Part shown: positions 29,632 through 38,699 of the stretch, one piece after another
Layout: every line of letters starts with the position of its first letter
Position numbering within the stretch: position 1 is the first letter of the stretch
NCBI RefSeq assembly: GCF_000336915.1
Contig: NZ_AOMD01000033.1
Location: 54,123 to 118,122, forward strand
Origin: Halococcus saccharolyticus DSM 5350
Lineage (GTDB): Archaea > Halobacteriota > Halobacteria > Halobacteriales > Halococcaceae
DNA length: 64,000 nt
Direction: 5' to 3'
Notes under the pieces: generated by a model
Seen by the model: only the letters and a program-made list of their open reading frames with translations
Told to the model about the DNA's origin: nothing
Database searches by the model: none
Translations under genes and position numbers: made by a program

Positions 29632-30897
29632 CTACCCGCGCAGATGGTTGAGTACGCCCTCGGCGTCGGCGGGCACGGGTTCCGGCTCCGTGCCGGCCGC
29701 GGCCGCAGCGTCGGGGTCCTTCAGGAGGTGTCCGGTCGTTAGACAGACTATATCCTCGTCACTGCCGACGACGCCCGCCGTGCGGAGCTTCCGGAGGCCG
29801 GCGACGCTCGCCGCGGAGGCGGGTTCGACCCCGACGCCCTCGCTCGCGAGCGCGCGCTGGGCGTCGGTGATCGCTTCGTCCGCGACGGCGACCGCTGTCC
29901 CGCCGGTCTCGCGGATACCGGGCAGCGCCTTCCGCGCGTTCACAGGGTTCCCGATCCTGATCGCGGTGGCGCGGGTCTCGACCGACTCCCAGCGCTCGAC
30001 GTCTTCGTTCCCTTCCTCGATCGCCTCAACCATCGGCGCGGCACCCTCCGCCTGGACGCCGGTAAGCTTCGGCACGTCCTCGGGGTCGAGCGCCCCGCTC
30101 GCGACGAGTTCGCGGAAAGCCTTGTAGAGCGCCGCGGTGTTGCCCGCGTTCCCCACCGGCAAAACGATCCGGTCGGGGTATCGGCCATAGTCGGTCTGGT
30201 ACCGTTCGAGAATCTCGAAGCCAATGGTCTTCTGACCCTCCAGTCGGAAGGGATTGAGCGAGTTGAGGAGGTACGCCTCGCCGCGGTCGGCGAGTTCGGC
30301 GACGATGTCGAGACACGCGTCGAAGTTGCCGTCGACTTCGAGGATACGTGCCCCGTGGAGGCTCGCCTGGGCGACCTTTCCCGCAGCGACCTTCCCGGCA
30401 GGGAGGAGTACCAGTGTCTCCATCCCACCGCGACCGCCGTAGGCCGCGAGCGCCGCGCTGGTGTTGCCGGTCGAGGCGCACGCCAGGCGGCCGACACCCA
30501 GTTCAGCAGCGACCCGGACCCCGACGGTCATTCCCCGATCCTTGAAACTTCCCGTCGGGTTCATCCCCTCGTGTTTGATCCGGAGACTTCGGACGTCGAT
30601 CGCATCTTCGAGTCGGGGAACGGTGTGGAGCGGCGTGTCACCCTCCGGGAGCGAAACACCGTCCTCGAAGGGCAGCGACGCGGCGTAGCGCCAGACACCA
30701 CGATCCTCCCCGGCGAACGTCTCGAAGGTGGGATACTCGGCGTAGCGCGCTTCGAGGAGCCCGCCACAGTCGGGACAGCGGTAGATCGGCGCGTCGAAGG
30801 GGGCGTGTACGGTGCCGCACTCGATACACGCGAGCCACGTGCCGTCGGTCGCGGCGTCGGGCGTCGGCTCCTTGGGCGAAAGCGTGAGATCGGTCAT
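29632..30897 (-). CDS. thrC: Threonine synthase
   Basis: 421 aa, PLP fold-type II. Converts O-phosphohomoserine to threonine. Start ATG 30897; a GTG directly before is possible. The N-terminal zinc-ribbon-like pairs CIECGTVHAPF and CPDCGG occur in archaeal ThrC. The PLP lysine is in NPTGSFKDRGMTVGV (about 118), substrate binding in ASTGNTSAALAAYGGR, and the phosphate-binding glycine loop in LPVGNAGNTAAL. Homoserine-branch genes metX/metY are nearby on the other strand, but not in one operon. Confidence 0.94.
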   Translation of the reverse strand: MTDLTLSPKEPTPDAATDGTWLACIECGTVHAPFDAPIYRCPDCGGLLEARYAEYPTFETFAGEDRGVWRYAASLPFEDGVSLPEGDTPLHTVPRLEDAIDVRSLRIKHEGMNPTGSFKDRGMTVGVRVAAELGVGRLACASTGNTSAALAAYGGRGGMETLVLLPAGKVAAGKVAQASLHGARILEVDGNFDACLDIVAELADRGEAYLLNSLNPFRLEGQKTIGFEILERYQTDYGRYPDRIVLPVGNAGNTAALYKAFRELVASGALDPEDVPKLTGVQAEGAAPMVEAIEEGNEDVERWESVETRATAIRIGNPVNARKALPGIRETGGTAVAVADEAITDAQRALASEGVGVEPASAASVAGLRKLRTAGVVGSDEDIVCLTTGHLLKDPDAAAAAGTEPEPVPADAEGVLNHLRG

Positions 30898-31028
30898 CAC
30901 GCGACGGGACTGCCCGGGCGGGCAAAAGTGGGCCGGTCCGTGGAGTTCGTACTGGCCAGATGGACGTCATTCGGTGACGAGATACTCGCAAGCACGCCAC
31001 TTACCCGTCCGAAACCCCAGTCTCGGGT

Positions 31029-32240
31029 ATGGACGACGCGCGGACGACGCGCCGGGCGTATCTCGGCGCGCTCGGGACGGCACTCACTGCCGGGCTCGCC
31101 GGCTGTGGGGGTGCACTCGGCGATCAAACCACGACCAATGCGACGACTACTTCCTCGACGACCGGCGACTCGACACCCGCCGAAACCACGGCCGGCGGCC
31201 CGACGAACGCGACGGCCGCCACCGCGGACCCGAACGCGACCGGTGACACCGCGACCGCCACCGACGGCAATGCAACCGCCCGCGACGGCAACGCGACCGC
31301 TGGCGACACACCGAGTCCGTACACGCGCGTCTACCGCCAGACAGTCGGCTCGGTCGTGCTGGTCAGCGTGACCGGTGGGATGGGACAGGGCGGACAGGGA
31401 TCGGGGTTCGTCTTCCGAAACGGCTACGTGGTGACGAACGCCCACGTCGTCAGCAACGCGTCGACGGTCGAGGTGCGCTTCTCGGGGGGAGAGTGGCGTT
31501 CGGCGTCGGTCGTCGGCACCGACCCGTCGAGCGATCTCGCCGTTCTCGATGTCCAGAGCCCGCCCGACTACGCGACACCGCTCTCACTGGTCGACGACCA
31601 AGCCGCCATCGGCACCGAAGTGGTCGCGATCGGCAACCCCTACGGGCTCGAAGGCTCGGTCACGTCGGGGCTCGTCAGTGGCGTGAACCGGTCGATCCCC
31701 GCGCCGAACGGCTACACCATCCCCGACGGGATTCAGACCGGTGCGCCGGTCAACCCCGGCAACTCGGGGGGGCCGCTCGTGAACCTCGACGGCGAGGTCG
31801 TGGGCGTCATCAACTCCGGCGGCGGCGACAACCTCGCCTTCGCCATCTCGGCCGCGCTCGTCGAGCGCGTCGTGCCGTCACTCATCGAGAACGGCGAGTA
31901 CGACCACGCCTATATGGGAATCGCTGATCTGCAGACCGTCACGCCGTCAGTCGCTGCGGATGTGGGGATCGATCGCTCCCGTGGTGTGCTCGTTCGCCGG
32001 GTCGACTCCGACGGGCCGTCCGCCGGTGTGCTCCAGCGCGGTGACGTCATCGTGGGGCTCGGTGGCCAGCGGATCGACAGCTTCCAGGGACTCTCGTCGT
32101 ATCTCGCGCTTCAGGCGTCACCTGGTGACACGATCGACGTCACCGTGTTCCGCAACGGCGAGCGACGGACGCTCTCGCTCACGCTCGGCAGCCGCCCCGA
32201 ACAGCCGGGTGGGGCCACACAGTCGACGACCACCCCGTGA
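31029..32240 (+). CDS. HtrA/DegP-type serine protease lipoprotein with PDZ domain
   Basis: 403 aa. Tat-like signal TTRRAYLGALGTALTAGLAGC gives a lipobox cysteine at 26, then a Thr/Ala/Asn-rich spacer (to about 95) with many N-x-T sequons. The chymotrypsin-fold domain carries His in VVTNAHVVSN, Asp in SSDLAVLDV and Ser in NPGNSGGPLV, so the triad is complete. A PDZ domain follows (GVLVRRVDSDGPSAGVLQRG). The likely role is quality control of exported proteins at the membrane surface. Confidence 0.93.
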   Translation: MDDARTTRRAYLGALGTALTAGLAGCGGALGDQTTTNATTTSSTTGDSTPAETTAGGPTNATAATADPNATGDTATATDGNATARDGNATAGDTPSPYTRVYRQTVGSVVLVSVTGGMGQGGQGSGFVFRNGYVVTNAHVVSNASTVEVRFSGGEWRSASVVGTDPSSDLAVLDVQSPPDYATPLSLVDDQAAIGTEVVAIGNPYGLEGSVTSGLVSGVNRSIPAPNGYTIPDGIQTGAPVNPGNSGGPLVNLDGEVVGVINSGGGDNLAFAISAALVERVVPSLIENGEYDHAYMGIADLQTVTPSVAADVGIDRSRGVLVRRVDSDGPSAGVLQRGDVIVGLGGQRIDSFQGLSSYLALQASPGDTIDVTVFRNGERRTLSLTLGSRPEQPGGATQSTTTP

Positions 32241-32257
32241 GCGCTCCTCGCGGACGA

Positions 32258-32647
32258 TTACACCGTCTCCTCGCCGAACTCGTCGATCCGTGAGTGGACG
32301 TACGCCGTCCACTCGTCGAGCGTGTCGTGCATCAGCTCTTTCGCCTCCGGCAGCGGCGTCGCGGTGTACTGATAGACGTGGCCGCCGCCGTCGAGGAGTC
32401 GGCGGCCCCGCTCGGCGAGTCCCTTCTCCCGCAGCGTCGACAGCGACCGATTGACGTTCGAGCGATCCCGCTCCAACTCCGCGGCCAACTCCTCGACCGT
32501 GCTGTCCGGCTGGTCGAGCAGCGTTCGGTAGGTCCGCGTCTCGTGACGCTGGATGTCGAACACACAGACCATCACCTGCTCGAAGCCCGGTTCGGCGTCG
32601 AGCATGAGGTCGCGGAACCGCTGGGGACTGGGGTCGGCCTCGGTCAT
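32258..32647 (-). CDS. Winged-helix transcription regulator (TrmB/MarR-like)
   Basis: 129 aa from ATG 32647. Helix-turn-helix core RTYRTLLDQPDSTVEELAAE, then LERDRSNVNRSLSTLREKGL, and a beta-wing AERGRRLLDGGGHVYQYTAT, typical of TrmB-like haloarchaeal regulators. No sugar-binding domain is present, so it is a short one-domain form. It is divergent from the small membrane-protein gene at 32770, its likely partner or target; the intergenic stretch is 122 bp. Confidence 0.85.
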   Translation of the reverse strand: MTEADPSPQRFRDLMLDAEPGFEQVMVCVFDIQRHETRTYRTLLDQPDSTVEELAAELERDRSNVNRSLSTLREKGLAERGRRLLDGGGHVYQYTATPLPEAKELMHDTLDEWTAYVHSRIDEFGEETV

Positions 32648-32769
32648 AGTCCGGATTCGACCGCCCGGAGCATAAATCTCGGCCCTCGGTCGTGTGTGAT
32701 CCACGCCATTGCGTGACGACTGTCAACTCGCCACGCGGTTATGTCGATCCGTGGTGTATCACCTCGCGC

Positions 32770-33246
32770 ATGAGCCAAGAGACTCGATCCGAAACGGCGA
32801 CGACGACCGGCACCGGGCTCGCCGACTGGCAGGCGGGCGTTATCGGCGGCCTCGTCGGCGGCGCGGTGATGGGCGCGATGATGACGATGACACTGCGGCC
32901 GGCTATCGTGGGTGCGATTCCGGCGCTGTACGGGCTCGCACCGCCGCCGAACGGCCTCGCGGGCTGGATCGTCCACATGGCCCACAGCGCGATTCTCGGG
33001 GTGGTGTTTGCCGCGATCGCAACCGGCACCGGTGTCGGTCGTGGTCTCGGGCGGTCGGCTGCTGTCGGGTTGGTTTACGGCGTCGTGCTCTGGGTGCTGC
33101 TCGCGGCGCTCGTGATGCCGCTCTGGCTGGACGCCGTGGGTGCCGGGCTCGGACCGGACTTCCCGAACTTCGCGCTGCCTGGAAGCCTTCCGAGCCACGC
33201 GGTCTACGGCCTCCTCCTCGGGGTCGTCTACTCGTTCCTCCGCTGA
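32770..33246 (+). CDS. Multi-helix membrane protein of unknown function
   Basis: 158 aa from ATG 32770 (MSQETRSETATTTGTGLADW). Four membrane segments at about 22-44, 60-88, 92-120 and 138-155. Two histidines sit near membrane edges (IVHMAHSAILG and PSHAVYGLLLG) in a repeated pattern H-x(5)-G, giving an internal two-fold look. A related haloarchaeal family of unknown function exists; I cannot confirm membership. It is divergent from the winged-helix regulator at 32258-32647. Confidence 0.75.
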   Translation: MSQETRSETATTTGTGLADWQAGVIGGLVGGAVMGAMMTMTLRPAIVGAIPALYGLAPPPNGLAGWIVHMAHSAILGVVFAAIATGTGVGRGLGRSAAVGLVYGVVLWVLLAALVMPLWLDAVGAGLGPDFPNFALPGSLPSHAVYGLLLGVVYSFLR

Positions 33247-33299
33247 ACCATCCGAAAAACGTCGATTTTTGACTGGGTGTGAGGACAGCGACGCCACCG

Positions 33300-33617
33300 T
33301 CACTTCATCGTCACGTACGTCAGGAAGACGAGCGCGACCGCTTGGAACGCCCGCATCGCCGCGATCACCCGCTGGGCGGCGGGATCCATCGCGTACAGGC
33401 TCCGCATCGTGAAGAAATAGTAGAGCGAGACGCCGTTCTCGACGAGCAACACCGCGCCGAAGGCGACCAGTCCGAGCAGCAGCGGCGTCCGGAACGTCCG
33501 GTAGTTGTTGAGCCACACCGCCGTAAGCGCGAGCAGCATCACGATGCTCACGCCGGAGAGGGTGCTGGCGATCGTCATCGTGTCGCTCATCAGGACGGTG
33601 GTTTGGAGGGGCGTCAT
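33300..33617 (-). CDS. Small three-helix membrane protein coupled to ArsR-type regulator
   Basis: 105 aa. Hydrophobic segments at about 12-34, 44-66 and 84-104, with an aromatic loop (NGVSLYYFFTMRSLYAMDP). The start overlaps the stop of the upstream regulator (ATGA), so it is translated in the same operon. Small regulator/membrane-protein pairs like this are common in haloarchaea, where the regulator likely controls its partner. No biochemical role is known to me. Confidence 0.8.
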   Translation of the reverse strand: MTPLQTTVLMSDTMTIASTLSGVSIVMLLALTAVWLNNYRTFRTPLLLGLVAFGAVLLVENGVSLYYFFTMRSLYAMDPAAQRVIAAMRAFQAVALVFLTYVTMK

Positions 33618-33898
33618 CCGTCGGTCTCCACGTGTTGTGCTATGCGTTCGAACTCATCACGGTTTCGTTCGAACTGGTCGGTGAGGAAAAACAGCGCGGC
33701 GTAGTCCTCGTCGCTTTGTTCGACGACGTCGTGATCACAGAGCATGTCGAGATGGTGGCGAGCGGTGGTGTAGGCGATATCCAACTCCTCGGCGAGACGG
33801 TTTGCGTTTTTCGGCCGCTCGGCGAGCGCCCGGACGACGCGAACGCGGTTCGCGCCGCCACGCGTCGCCGTAAAGAGATACCACAGCGCCTTCTCCAT
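33614..33898 (-). CDS. ArsR-family winged-helix regulator
   Basis: 94 aa from ATG 33898 (MEKALWYLFTATRGGANRVR). The winged helix reads VVRALAERPKNANRLAEELD, then IAYTTARHHLDMLCDHDVVE, the recognition helix being TTARHHLDML. There is no metal-binding cysteine pair of classic ArsR type, so the signal is unknown. A TATA element lies at 33931-33938, and the gene is translationally coupled to the membrane protein downstream. Confidence 0.88.
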   Translation of the reverse strand: MEKALWYLFTATRGGANRVRVVRALAERPKNANRLAEELDIAYTTARHHLDMLCDHDVVEQSDEDYAALFFLTDQFERNRDEFERIAQHVETDG

Positions 33899-33930
33899 CC
33901 TCGCTCTCGAAAGTCCTCTCGCGCCCTGGG

Positions 33931-33938
33931 GATATATG
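33931..33938 (-). promoter_or_regulatory. TATA box of the ArsR/membrane-protein pair
   Basis: CATATATC on the minus strand, 33-40 nt before ATG 33898. It stands out in GC-rich surroundings. Confidence 0.5.
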
Positions 33939-34020
33939 TTGGGTCCCCGTTTCGAGCACGAGACATCGATCGCTGTGGCAAAAAACGTGGAGCACCCTGA
34001 AACCGGCGTCGACATCGCGT

Positions 34021-35403
34021 TCACTGTGGCGTGATGGTCACCTCGATGACCTCGCTGGCGTCGGGGATGTCGAAGTCTGGATGGCGCTCTCTCGCCAACT
34101 GGATCGGTTCGTCCTCCTTGGGGCCGACGTCCATCGCCTCGGGGTCCTGGACGGGCTTCTGATCGGGACCGGTGCCTGGCGCGGTGTCGGCCTCGGTGCC
34201 GGCGTCGTAGACCGCGATGTGGTCGGTCACGCTGCCCGAAACCGGCTCGTCGCCGTCGAACAGCGAGAGCCCTTCGAACCCGTAGAACCAGTCGTTCGAC
34301 TGGACGAACATCGTCTCCATCGTGAACTGGTCGCCCGGCGCGGCGCTGAAGCCGAACTCGACGGACTCGCCCGGTCCCAATGCAGGGGTCTCCAGCGAGC
34401 CACCAGGCGAGGGAGCGACCCCGCTGTCGGTGGTGTTCTCGGCGCTGGCCACCGTCTGAGCCAACGTCATCGGGAACCCGTCTTCGGCGACGATCTCGGT
34501 CCCCTCGTTGGCGTCCTCGCCCGGAACGAACGCGGGGTTCTCGCCGCCGGAATACACCGCCCAGACGGGCGGCGAGAGCGGTACGACGCCGTCCGCCCGA
34601 TCGACGTCGAGCGTGCCTGGCGTCGAGACGTTCTCGACGGTCGCGGTGAACATCCGTCCACCGCCGCCGTCCGCGCCGGCGATGAACTGGTTGGTGATCG
34701 GGAGCACCTGGTCCATCGAGCGCGCGGGATTGAACGCGTCGGGGGATGGCCGCTGGAGGTGGAGCAGCTGGAAGTACGTCTGGTGTTCGGCTTCCACGCT
34801 GTGGATCGAGAGCGCCGGCGGGATCAGGTCGGGATTCGAGAGCAGCGGTGCCGCGCCGGCGTACGCCGAGACACCGACGGCTTCGAGCCGGTCGGCGATC
34901 GCGACGAACTCCTCCATCGTGTCGTAGGGGAACTCGTACTCGGCGGGTTCGACGGGCGTGCCGCCGAGGTCGTTGATCGTCCCGGTCAGTGCTTCGACGT
35001 GGGCCTCCTCGTGGTCCCGGACGTCCTGGATCTGCTGGTACACCGAGTACCGCAGCGTCGGTCGCGCGAAGTACTTCGCGACGTCTGAGTTCTCGACCTC
35101 GCTCTCCGTGTGGTTGTCGAGGAAGTCGTTGTAGAACGCGGCTTCGAGGTGTTCGAGCGACAACGCGTAGTTGAGGACGTCGACATCGCTGACGTCTCCG
35201 CTCCCCCTTCCGCTACCGCTATCGCCGTCACCATCGTGACCTTCGGCTGCCGCCGTTCCGCCGAGAGCCGATAGGGCCAACACGCCGCCGCCCACTGTCG
35301 CCGCGTCGGTCATGAACGATCGTCGCGAGCGCAGATACTCGCTCGCGTCCCCCAACGATGAGGGACTGTCGGTGCATTCGATGTCGTCTGGTTCGTTGCT
35401 CAT
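34021..35403 (-). CDS. Exported ferritin-like domain protein fused to spondin-type domain
   Basis: 460 aa. Tat signal SRRSFMTDAATVGGGVLALS (about 27-46) is not followed by a lipobox. Residues about 70-235 form a ferritin-like four-helix unit: ALSLEHLEAAFYNDFL, RDHEEAHVEALT and IHSVEAEHQTYFQLL supply the regularly spaced Glu/His ligands of a di-metal site. From about 250 a beta-sandwich begins, GRMFTATVENVSTPGTL, with VWAVYSGGENPAFVPGEDAN, SLETPALGPGESVEFGF and FVQSNDWFYGFEGL, the pattern of spondin N-type domains. A surface-located metal or oxidative-stress protein is a fair inference; activity is untested. Confidence 0.82.
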   Translation of the reverse strand: MSNEPDDIECTDSPSSLGDASEYLRSRRSFMTDAATVGGGVLALSALGGTAAAEGHDGDGDSGSGRGSGDVSDVDVLNYALSLEHLEAAFYNDFLDNHTESEVENSDVAKYFARPTLRYSVYQQIQDVRDHEEAHVEALTGTINDLGGTPVEPAEYEFPYDTMEEFVAIADRLEAVGVSAYAGAAPLLSNPDLIPPALSIHSVEAEHQTYFQLLHLQRPSPDAFNPARSMDQVLPITNQFIAGADGGGGRMFTATVENVSTPGTLDVDRADGVVPLSPPVWAVYSGGENPAFVPGEDANEGTEIVAEDGFPMTLAQTVASAENTTDSGVAPSPGGSLETPALGPGESVEFGFSAAPGDQFTMETMFVQSNDWFYGFEGLSLFDGDEPVSGSVTDHIAVYDAGTEADTAPGTGPDQKPVQDPEAMDVGPKEDEPIQLARERHPDFDIPDASEVIEVTITPQ

Positions 35404-35445
35404 TGTTCTCGTGTGCGGTGACGCACAAGCTCGAATGCCACACCG

Positions 35446-35454
35446 GCATAAATA
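35446..35454 (-). promoter_or_regulatory. TATA-like element of the ferritin/spondin gene
   Basis: CTATTTATG on the minus strand, 43-51 nt before ATG 35403. This would leave a leader of about 15-20 nt. Confidence 0.4.
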
Positions 35455-35584
35455 GTAATTTTTCCAAGTGTTTGTCGAGTCCTGCGTGAGTCTCTCGTAA
35501 CTTCCCGTTCGTATGTGTAGCTATGTGGGCGGCAAAGATAATCAAAGCTCGCGAGACTCCGTCCTCACGCGCTTCGTATCGGTC

Positions 35585-36490
35585 TCACAGTGCGTCGAGG
35601 AGGAAGGCGAGCAGCCCCTTCTGGGCGTGAAGTCGGTTTTCGGCTTGCTGCCACACCGCCGCACGATCGCTTTCGAGCACGTCCTCGGTGATCTCCTCAC
35701 CGCGGTGGGCGGGCAGGCAGTGGAGCACGGTCGCGTCGTCGGGAAGGAGGTCGGCGTTCACTTGGAACCCACGCTCCTCGAACGCGGCGAGTTTCGTTTC
35801 GCGCTCCGCTTCTTCGCCCATGCTCACCCAGACGTCGGTGTAGACCGCGTCCCTCCCCGCGACCGCTATTTCCGGATCGGCCGTCACGTCGGGTGCGGTC
35901 CCGATCTCGCCGGCGCGATCGAGCACGCGCTCGTCGATCCCGTACCCTTCCGGTGTGGCTACCGTGAGATCGATTCCGGCGAGCGCACACCCGAGAACGA
36001 AGGATTGGGCGACGTTGTTGCCGTCGCCGACCCACGCCACCTGCGCGTCGAACCCCACCGTCTCGCGGAGCGTCAGCAAGTCCGCGAGGGTCTGACAGGG
36101 GTGAGCGTCGTCGGTCAGCCCGTTGACGATCGGGACGTCGGCATAAGCCGCGAGCTCCTCCAAGTCCGCGTGATCGAACAGTCGGACCATCGCGCAGTCG
36201 ACGTACCCCGAGAGGGTGCGGGCGGTGTCCCGGAGTGGTTCGCGCTCGCCGAGGCCGATGTCGTCCGGGCCCAGGAAGATCGCGTGGCCGCCGAGCTGGG
36301 TCATCCCGGTTTCGAAGGAGATCCTGGTCCGAGCGCTCGGCTTCTCGAACACCATGCCGAGCGTTCGGCGTTCGAGCAGGGGATGTGGCTCGTCACGTTT
36401 CGTCCGCGCTTTGAGCTCCGCTGCGATGTCGAGCACCGTTTCGAGTTCGCTGATCGAGAGATCGTCGATGTCGGTGAAGTGGCGTGTCAT
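35585..36490 (-). CDS. argF: Ornithine carbamoyltransferase
   Basis: 301 aa. Forms citrulline from ornithine and carbamoyl phosphate. Carbamoyl-phosphate loop PSARTRISFE, DDAHPCQTLADLLT for carbamoyl binding, WVGDGNNVAQS, and the ornithine loop HCLPAHRGEE with the catalytic Cys. Last gene of the minus-strand argWXCBDEF run; its ATG overlaps the argE stop (ATGA). Confidence 0.96.
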   Translation of the reverse strand: MTRHFTDIDDLSISELETVLDIAAELKARTKRDEPHPLLERRTLGMVFEKPSARTRISFETGMTQLGGHAIFLGPDDIGLGEREPLRDTARTLSGYVDCAMVRLFDHADLEELAAYADVPIVNGLTDDAHPCQTLADLLTLRETVGFDAQVAWVGDGNNVAQSFVLGCALAGIDLTVATPEGYGIDERVLDRAGEIGTAPDVTADPEIAVAGRDAVYTDVWVSMGEEAERETKLAAFEERGFQVNADLLPDDATVLHCLPAHRGEEITEDVLESDRAAVWQQAENRLHAQKGLLAFLLDAL

Positions 36491-37563
36491 GCGTCCCCTC
36501 CGAGCTGTTCGGCGACGTCTTCGAGCACTTTCGTCGAGCGGTCGAACTCGTCGAGCGAGAGACGTTCGTCGGGTGCGTGGTCGAGGTCCGAGTCGCCTGG
36601 TCCATAGGTGACCATCGGACAGTCCCACGCCTGGTAGATGTTCATGTCGCTCGTCCCCGTCTTGCGGAGTAGGCGCGGCTCGCCGTCCGCCCGCCGGATC
36701 GCACCGCGGAACGTCCGCGCGACTGGGTTCCGTGGGGAGGTCATGACAGGCGAGACTTCGTCGTACCAGCGCACGGTGCCGCCGTTCAGCTCGCCGTCGG
36801 CGGCCTCGCGCACCTCCTCCACGGTGAGGCTCGGCGGCACGCGGAACTGGACGTCCATCGTCGCCTCGACAGAGAGCCCGTCGTCGCTCGTTCCGCCGTG
36901 GACCTCGATGGGTTTGGGCGTCACGCGCTCGAAGACGGGCGTCCACTCGTCGCGGTCGTCGGCCACCGTGTTTCGCACCCGCTCCCACCAGTCGATTGCG
37001 TCCTCGATCGCGCTGTTCTCGGGGCGGGAGGTGTGGCCGGATTCGCTCGTGGCGACGTAGGTGCCCGCGAGCAGGCCCCGGTAGCCGAGCGTGATCCCGT
37101 TCCAACCTGAGGGCTCGCCGTTGACGACCGCGTCGGGCGCGTCGCGGGTCTCGACGAGGTGACGCGCGCCGCTCGAATCGACCTCCTCGCCCACGACACC
37201 CACGAAGCTTACTCCTGTTCGGACGGCGGCGACCGCCATCGCAACCAGGGGCCCAGTTGCGTCGACGCTACCCCGACCCCAGAGCACCTCGCTCCCCTCG
37301 CGCTCGCCGTCGCCGGGTTCGATCCGCACCGGAATGTCGCCAGGCACGGTATCGATGTGGGAGGTCAGCAGAACGGCATCGTCTGCGGGCGCACGGACGT
37401 TGCCGACCTCGTCGAGAAACGCCTCGCGGCCGTGATTCTCGAAGAAGTCGACGAGTATCTCGGCGCACGCCGCCTCTTCGCCGGTCGGCGAGGGAGTCTC
37501 CACGAGCTCGACGAGGAGATCGCGCGCCGCACTCACCGAAACGCCCGTGAGCGCTTCGCTCAT
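36487..37563 (-). CDS. argE: [LysW]-ornithine/lysine hydrolase (M20 family)
   Basis: 358 aa zinc hydrolase that releases ornithine (and possibly lysine) from the LysW carrier. Seen are LTSHIDTVPGD (His-x-Asp metal ligands), WGRGSVDATGPLVAM with the bridging Asp, VGVVGEEVDSSGARH with catalytic Glu-Glu, and the C-terminal metal His in GDSDLDHAPDERL. It corresponds to LysK/ArgE of the carrier-protein pathway rather than the N-acetylornithine deacetylase of bacteria. Overlaps argD and argF by ATGA. Confidence 0.92.
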   Translation of the reverse strand: MSEALTGVSVSAARDLLVELVETPSPTGEEAACAEILVDFFENHGREAFLDEVGNVRAPADDAVLLTSHIDTVPGDIPVRIEPGDGEREGSEVLWGRGSVDATGPLVAMAVAAVRTGVSFVGVVGEEVDSSGARHLVETRDAPDAVVNGEPSGWNGITLGYRGLLAGTYVATSESGHTSRPENSAIEDAIDWWERVRNTVADDRDEWTPVFERVTPKPIEVHGGTSDDGLSVEATMDVQFRVPPSLTVEEVREAADGELNGGTVRWYDEVSPVMTSPRNPVARTFRGAIRRADGEPRLLRKTGTSDMNIYQAWDCPMVTYGPGDSDLDHAPDERLSLDEFDRSTKVLEDVAEQLGGDA

Positions 37564-38699
37564 TCCGACCGCCCCCCGAGCACGTCCGTGAGGGCGTCAA
37601 CGACCTGATCGGCGTGGCCCTCGTCGAGGATCAGTGGCGGCAGTAGCCGGACCACCGACCGACCGGCGGGGAGCGCGAGGATCCCGTGATCGAGTGCGAG
37701 GTCTCGGAGCGCGCGGTTCGCGCCGCGCTTGACCTCGATCCCGATCATCAGCCCCTCGTCGCGCACGTCGCGGACCCGATCGCCGAGCTCGGCGTCGAGT
37801 TCGCCCGCGAGATACCCACCGATCTCGGCGGCGTTCGTGGGGATGTCCTCCTCGACCAGCGTCGAGACGGTGGCGTCGATCGCGGCGCTCACCACCGGCC
37901 CGCCGCTGAAGGTGGCGTTGTGCGAGCCGTGGTTCTCGGCGATCCAGTCGGCGCACAGCGCCGTCCCCGCGGGAAGTCCGTTCGCGAGCCCCTTCGCGGT
38001 CGTGAGGATGTCGGGCGTCACACCGGCGCGTTCGCACGCCCACAGTTCTCCTGTCCGTCCCATCCCGGTCTGGACCTCGTCGAGGATCAGCGCCGCGCCC
38101 GCCGCCTCGGTGTGTTCGTGCGCCGCCGCGAGATACCCCTCGGATGGGAGGTTGATCCCACCCTCGCCCTGGAGGGGTTCGAGGATCACGGCCGCGGTCT
38201 CGTCGTCGACCGCCTCGGCGAGCGCGTCGCCGTCCCCATACGGAACGAACTCGACGTCGCCGATCAGGGGTTCGTATGGGTCGCGATACTCGCTGTTCCA
38301 CGTGGTTGCGAGCGCGCCCATCGTCCGACCGTGAAAACCCTGCATCGTCGCGATGATCTTCGAGTTCCCGGTGGCGCTCCGGGCGAACTTCAGCGCCGCC
38401 TCGTTCGCCTCCGTCCCCGAATTACAGAGCCAGACGTTCTCCAACCCGTCGGGTGCGGCGGCTTCGAGCGCCGCGTGCGCTCGGTCGCGTGCATCGACGG
38501 GATAGGAGGCCTGGACGAACGTCAGCCGCTCGACCTGGTCGGTGATCGCTGCGGTCACGTCGGGATGGGAGTGGCCGAGCGGCGCGCACGCGTAGCTCGC
38601 TCCGCAGTCGAGATACTCGGTATCGTCCTCGTCGTAGAGATGGACGCCCTCTCCCCTGTGGAGCCTGATCGGTTTCTCGTTGTGGACGAATCCGCTCAT
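37560..38699 (-). CDS. argD: [LysW]-glutamate-semialdehyde/aminoadipate-semialdehyde aminotransferase
   Basis: 379 aa class III PLP aminotransferase. LYDEDDTEYLDCGASYACAP, the phosphate-binding NSGTEANEAALKFAR, DEVQTGMGRTGELWA (Asp to PLP nitrogen), and the Schiff-base lysine in LTTAKGLANGLPAG. It transaminates the carrier-bound semialdehyde to carrier-bound ornithine. The gene is flanked by ATGA overlaps with argB and argE. Confidence 0.94.
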   Translation of the reverse strand: MSGFVHNEKPIRLHRGEGVHLYDEDDTEYLDCGASYACAPLGHSHPDVTAAITDQVERLTFVQASYPVDARDRAHAALEAAAPDGLENVWLCNSGTEANEAALKFARSATGNSKIIATMQGFHGRTMGALATTWNSEYRDPYEPLIGDVEFVPYGDGDALAEAVDDETAAVILEPLQGEGGINLPSEGYLAAAHEHTEAAGAALILDEVQTGMGRTGELWACERAGVTPDILTTAKGLANGLPAGTALCADWIAENHGSHNATFSGGPVVSAAIDATVSTLVEEDIPTNAAEIGGYLAGELDAELGDRVRDVRDEGLMIGIEVKRGANRALRDLALDHGILALPAGRSVVRLLPPLILDEGHADQVVDALTDVLGGRSE

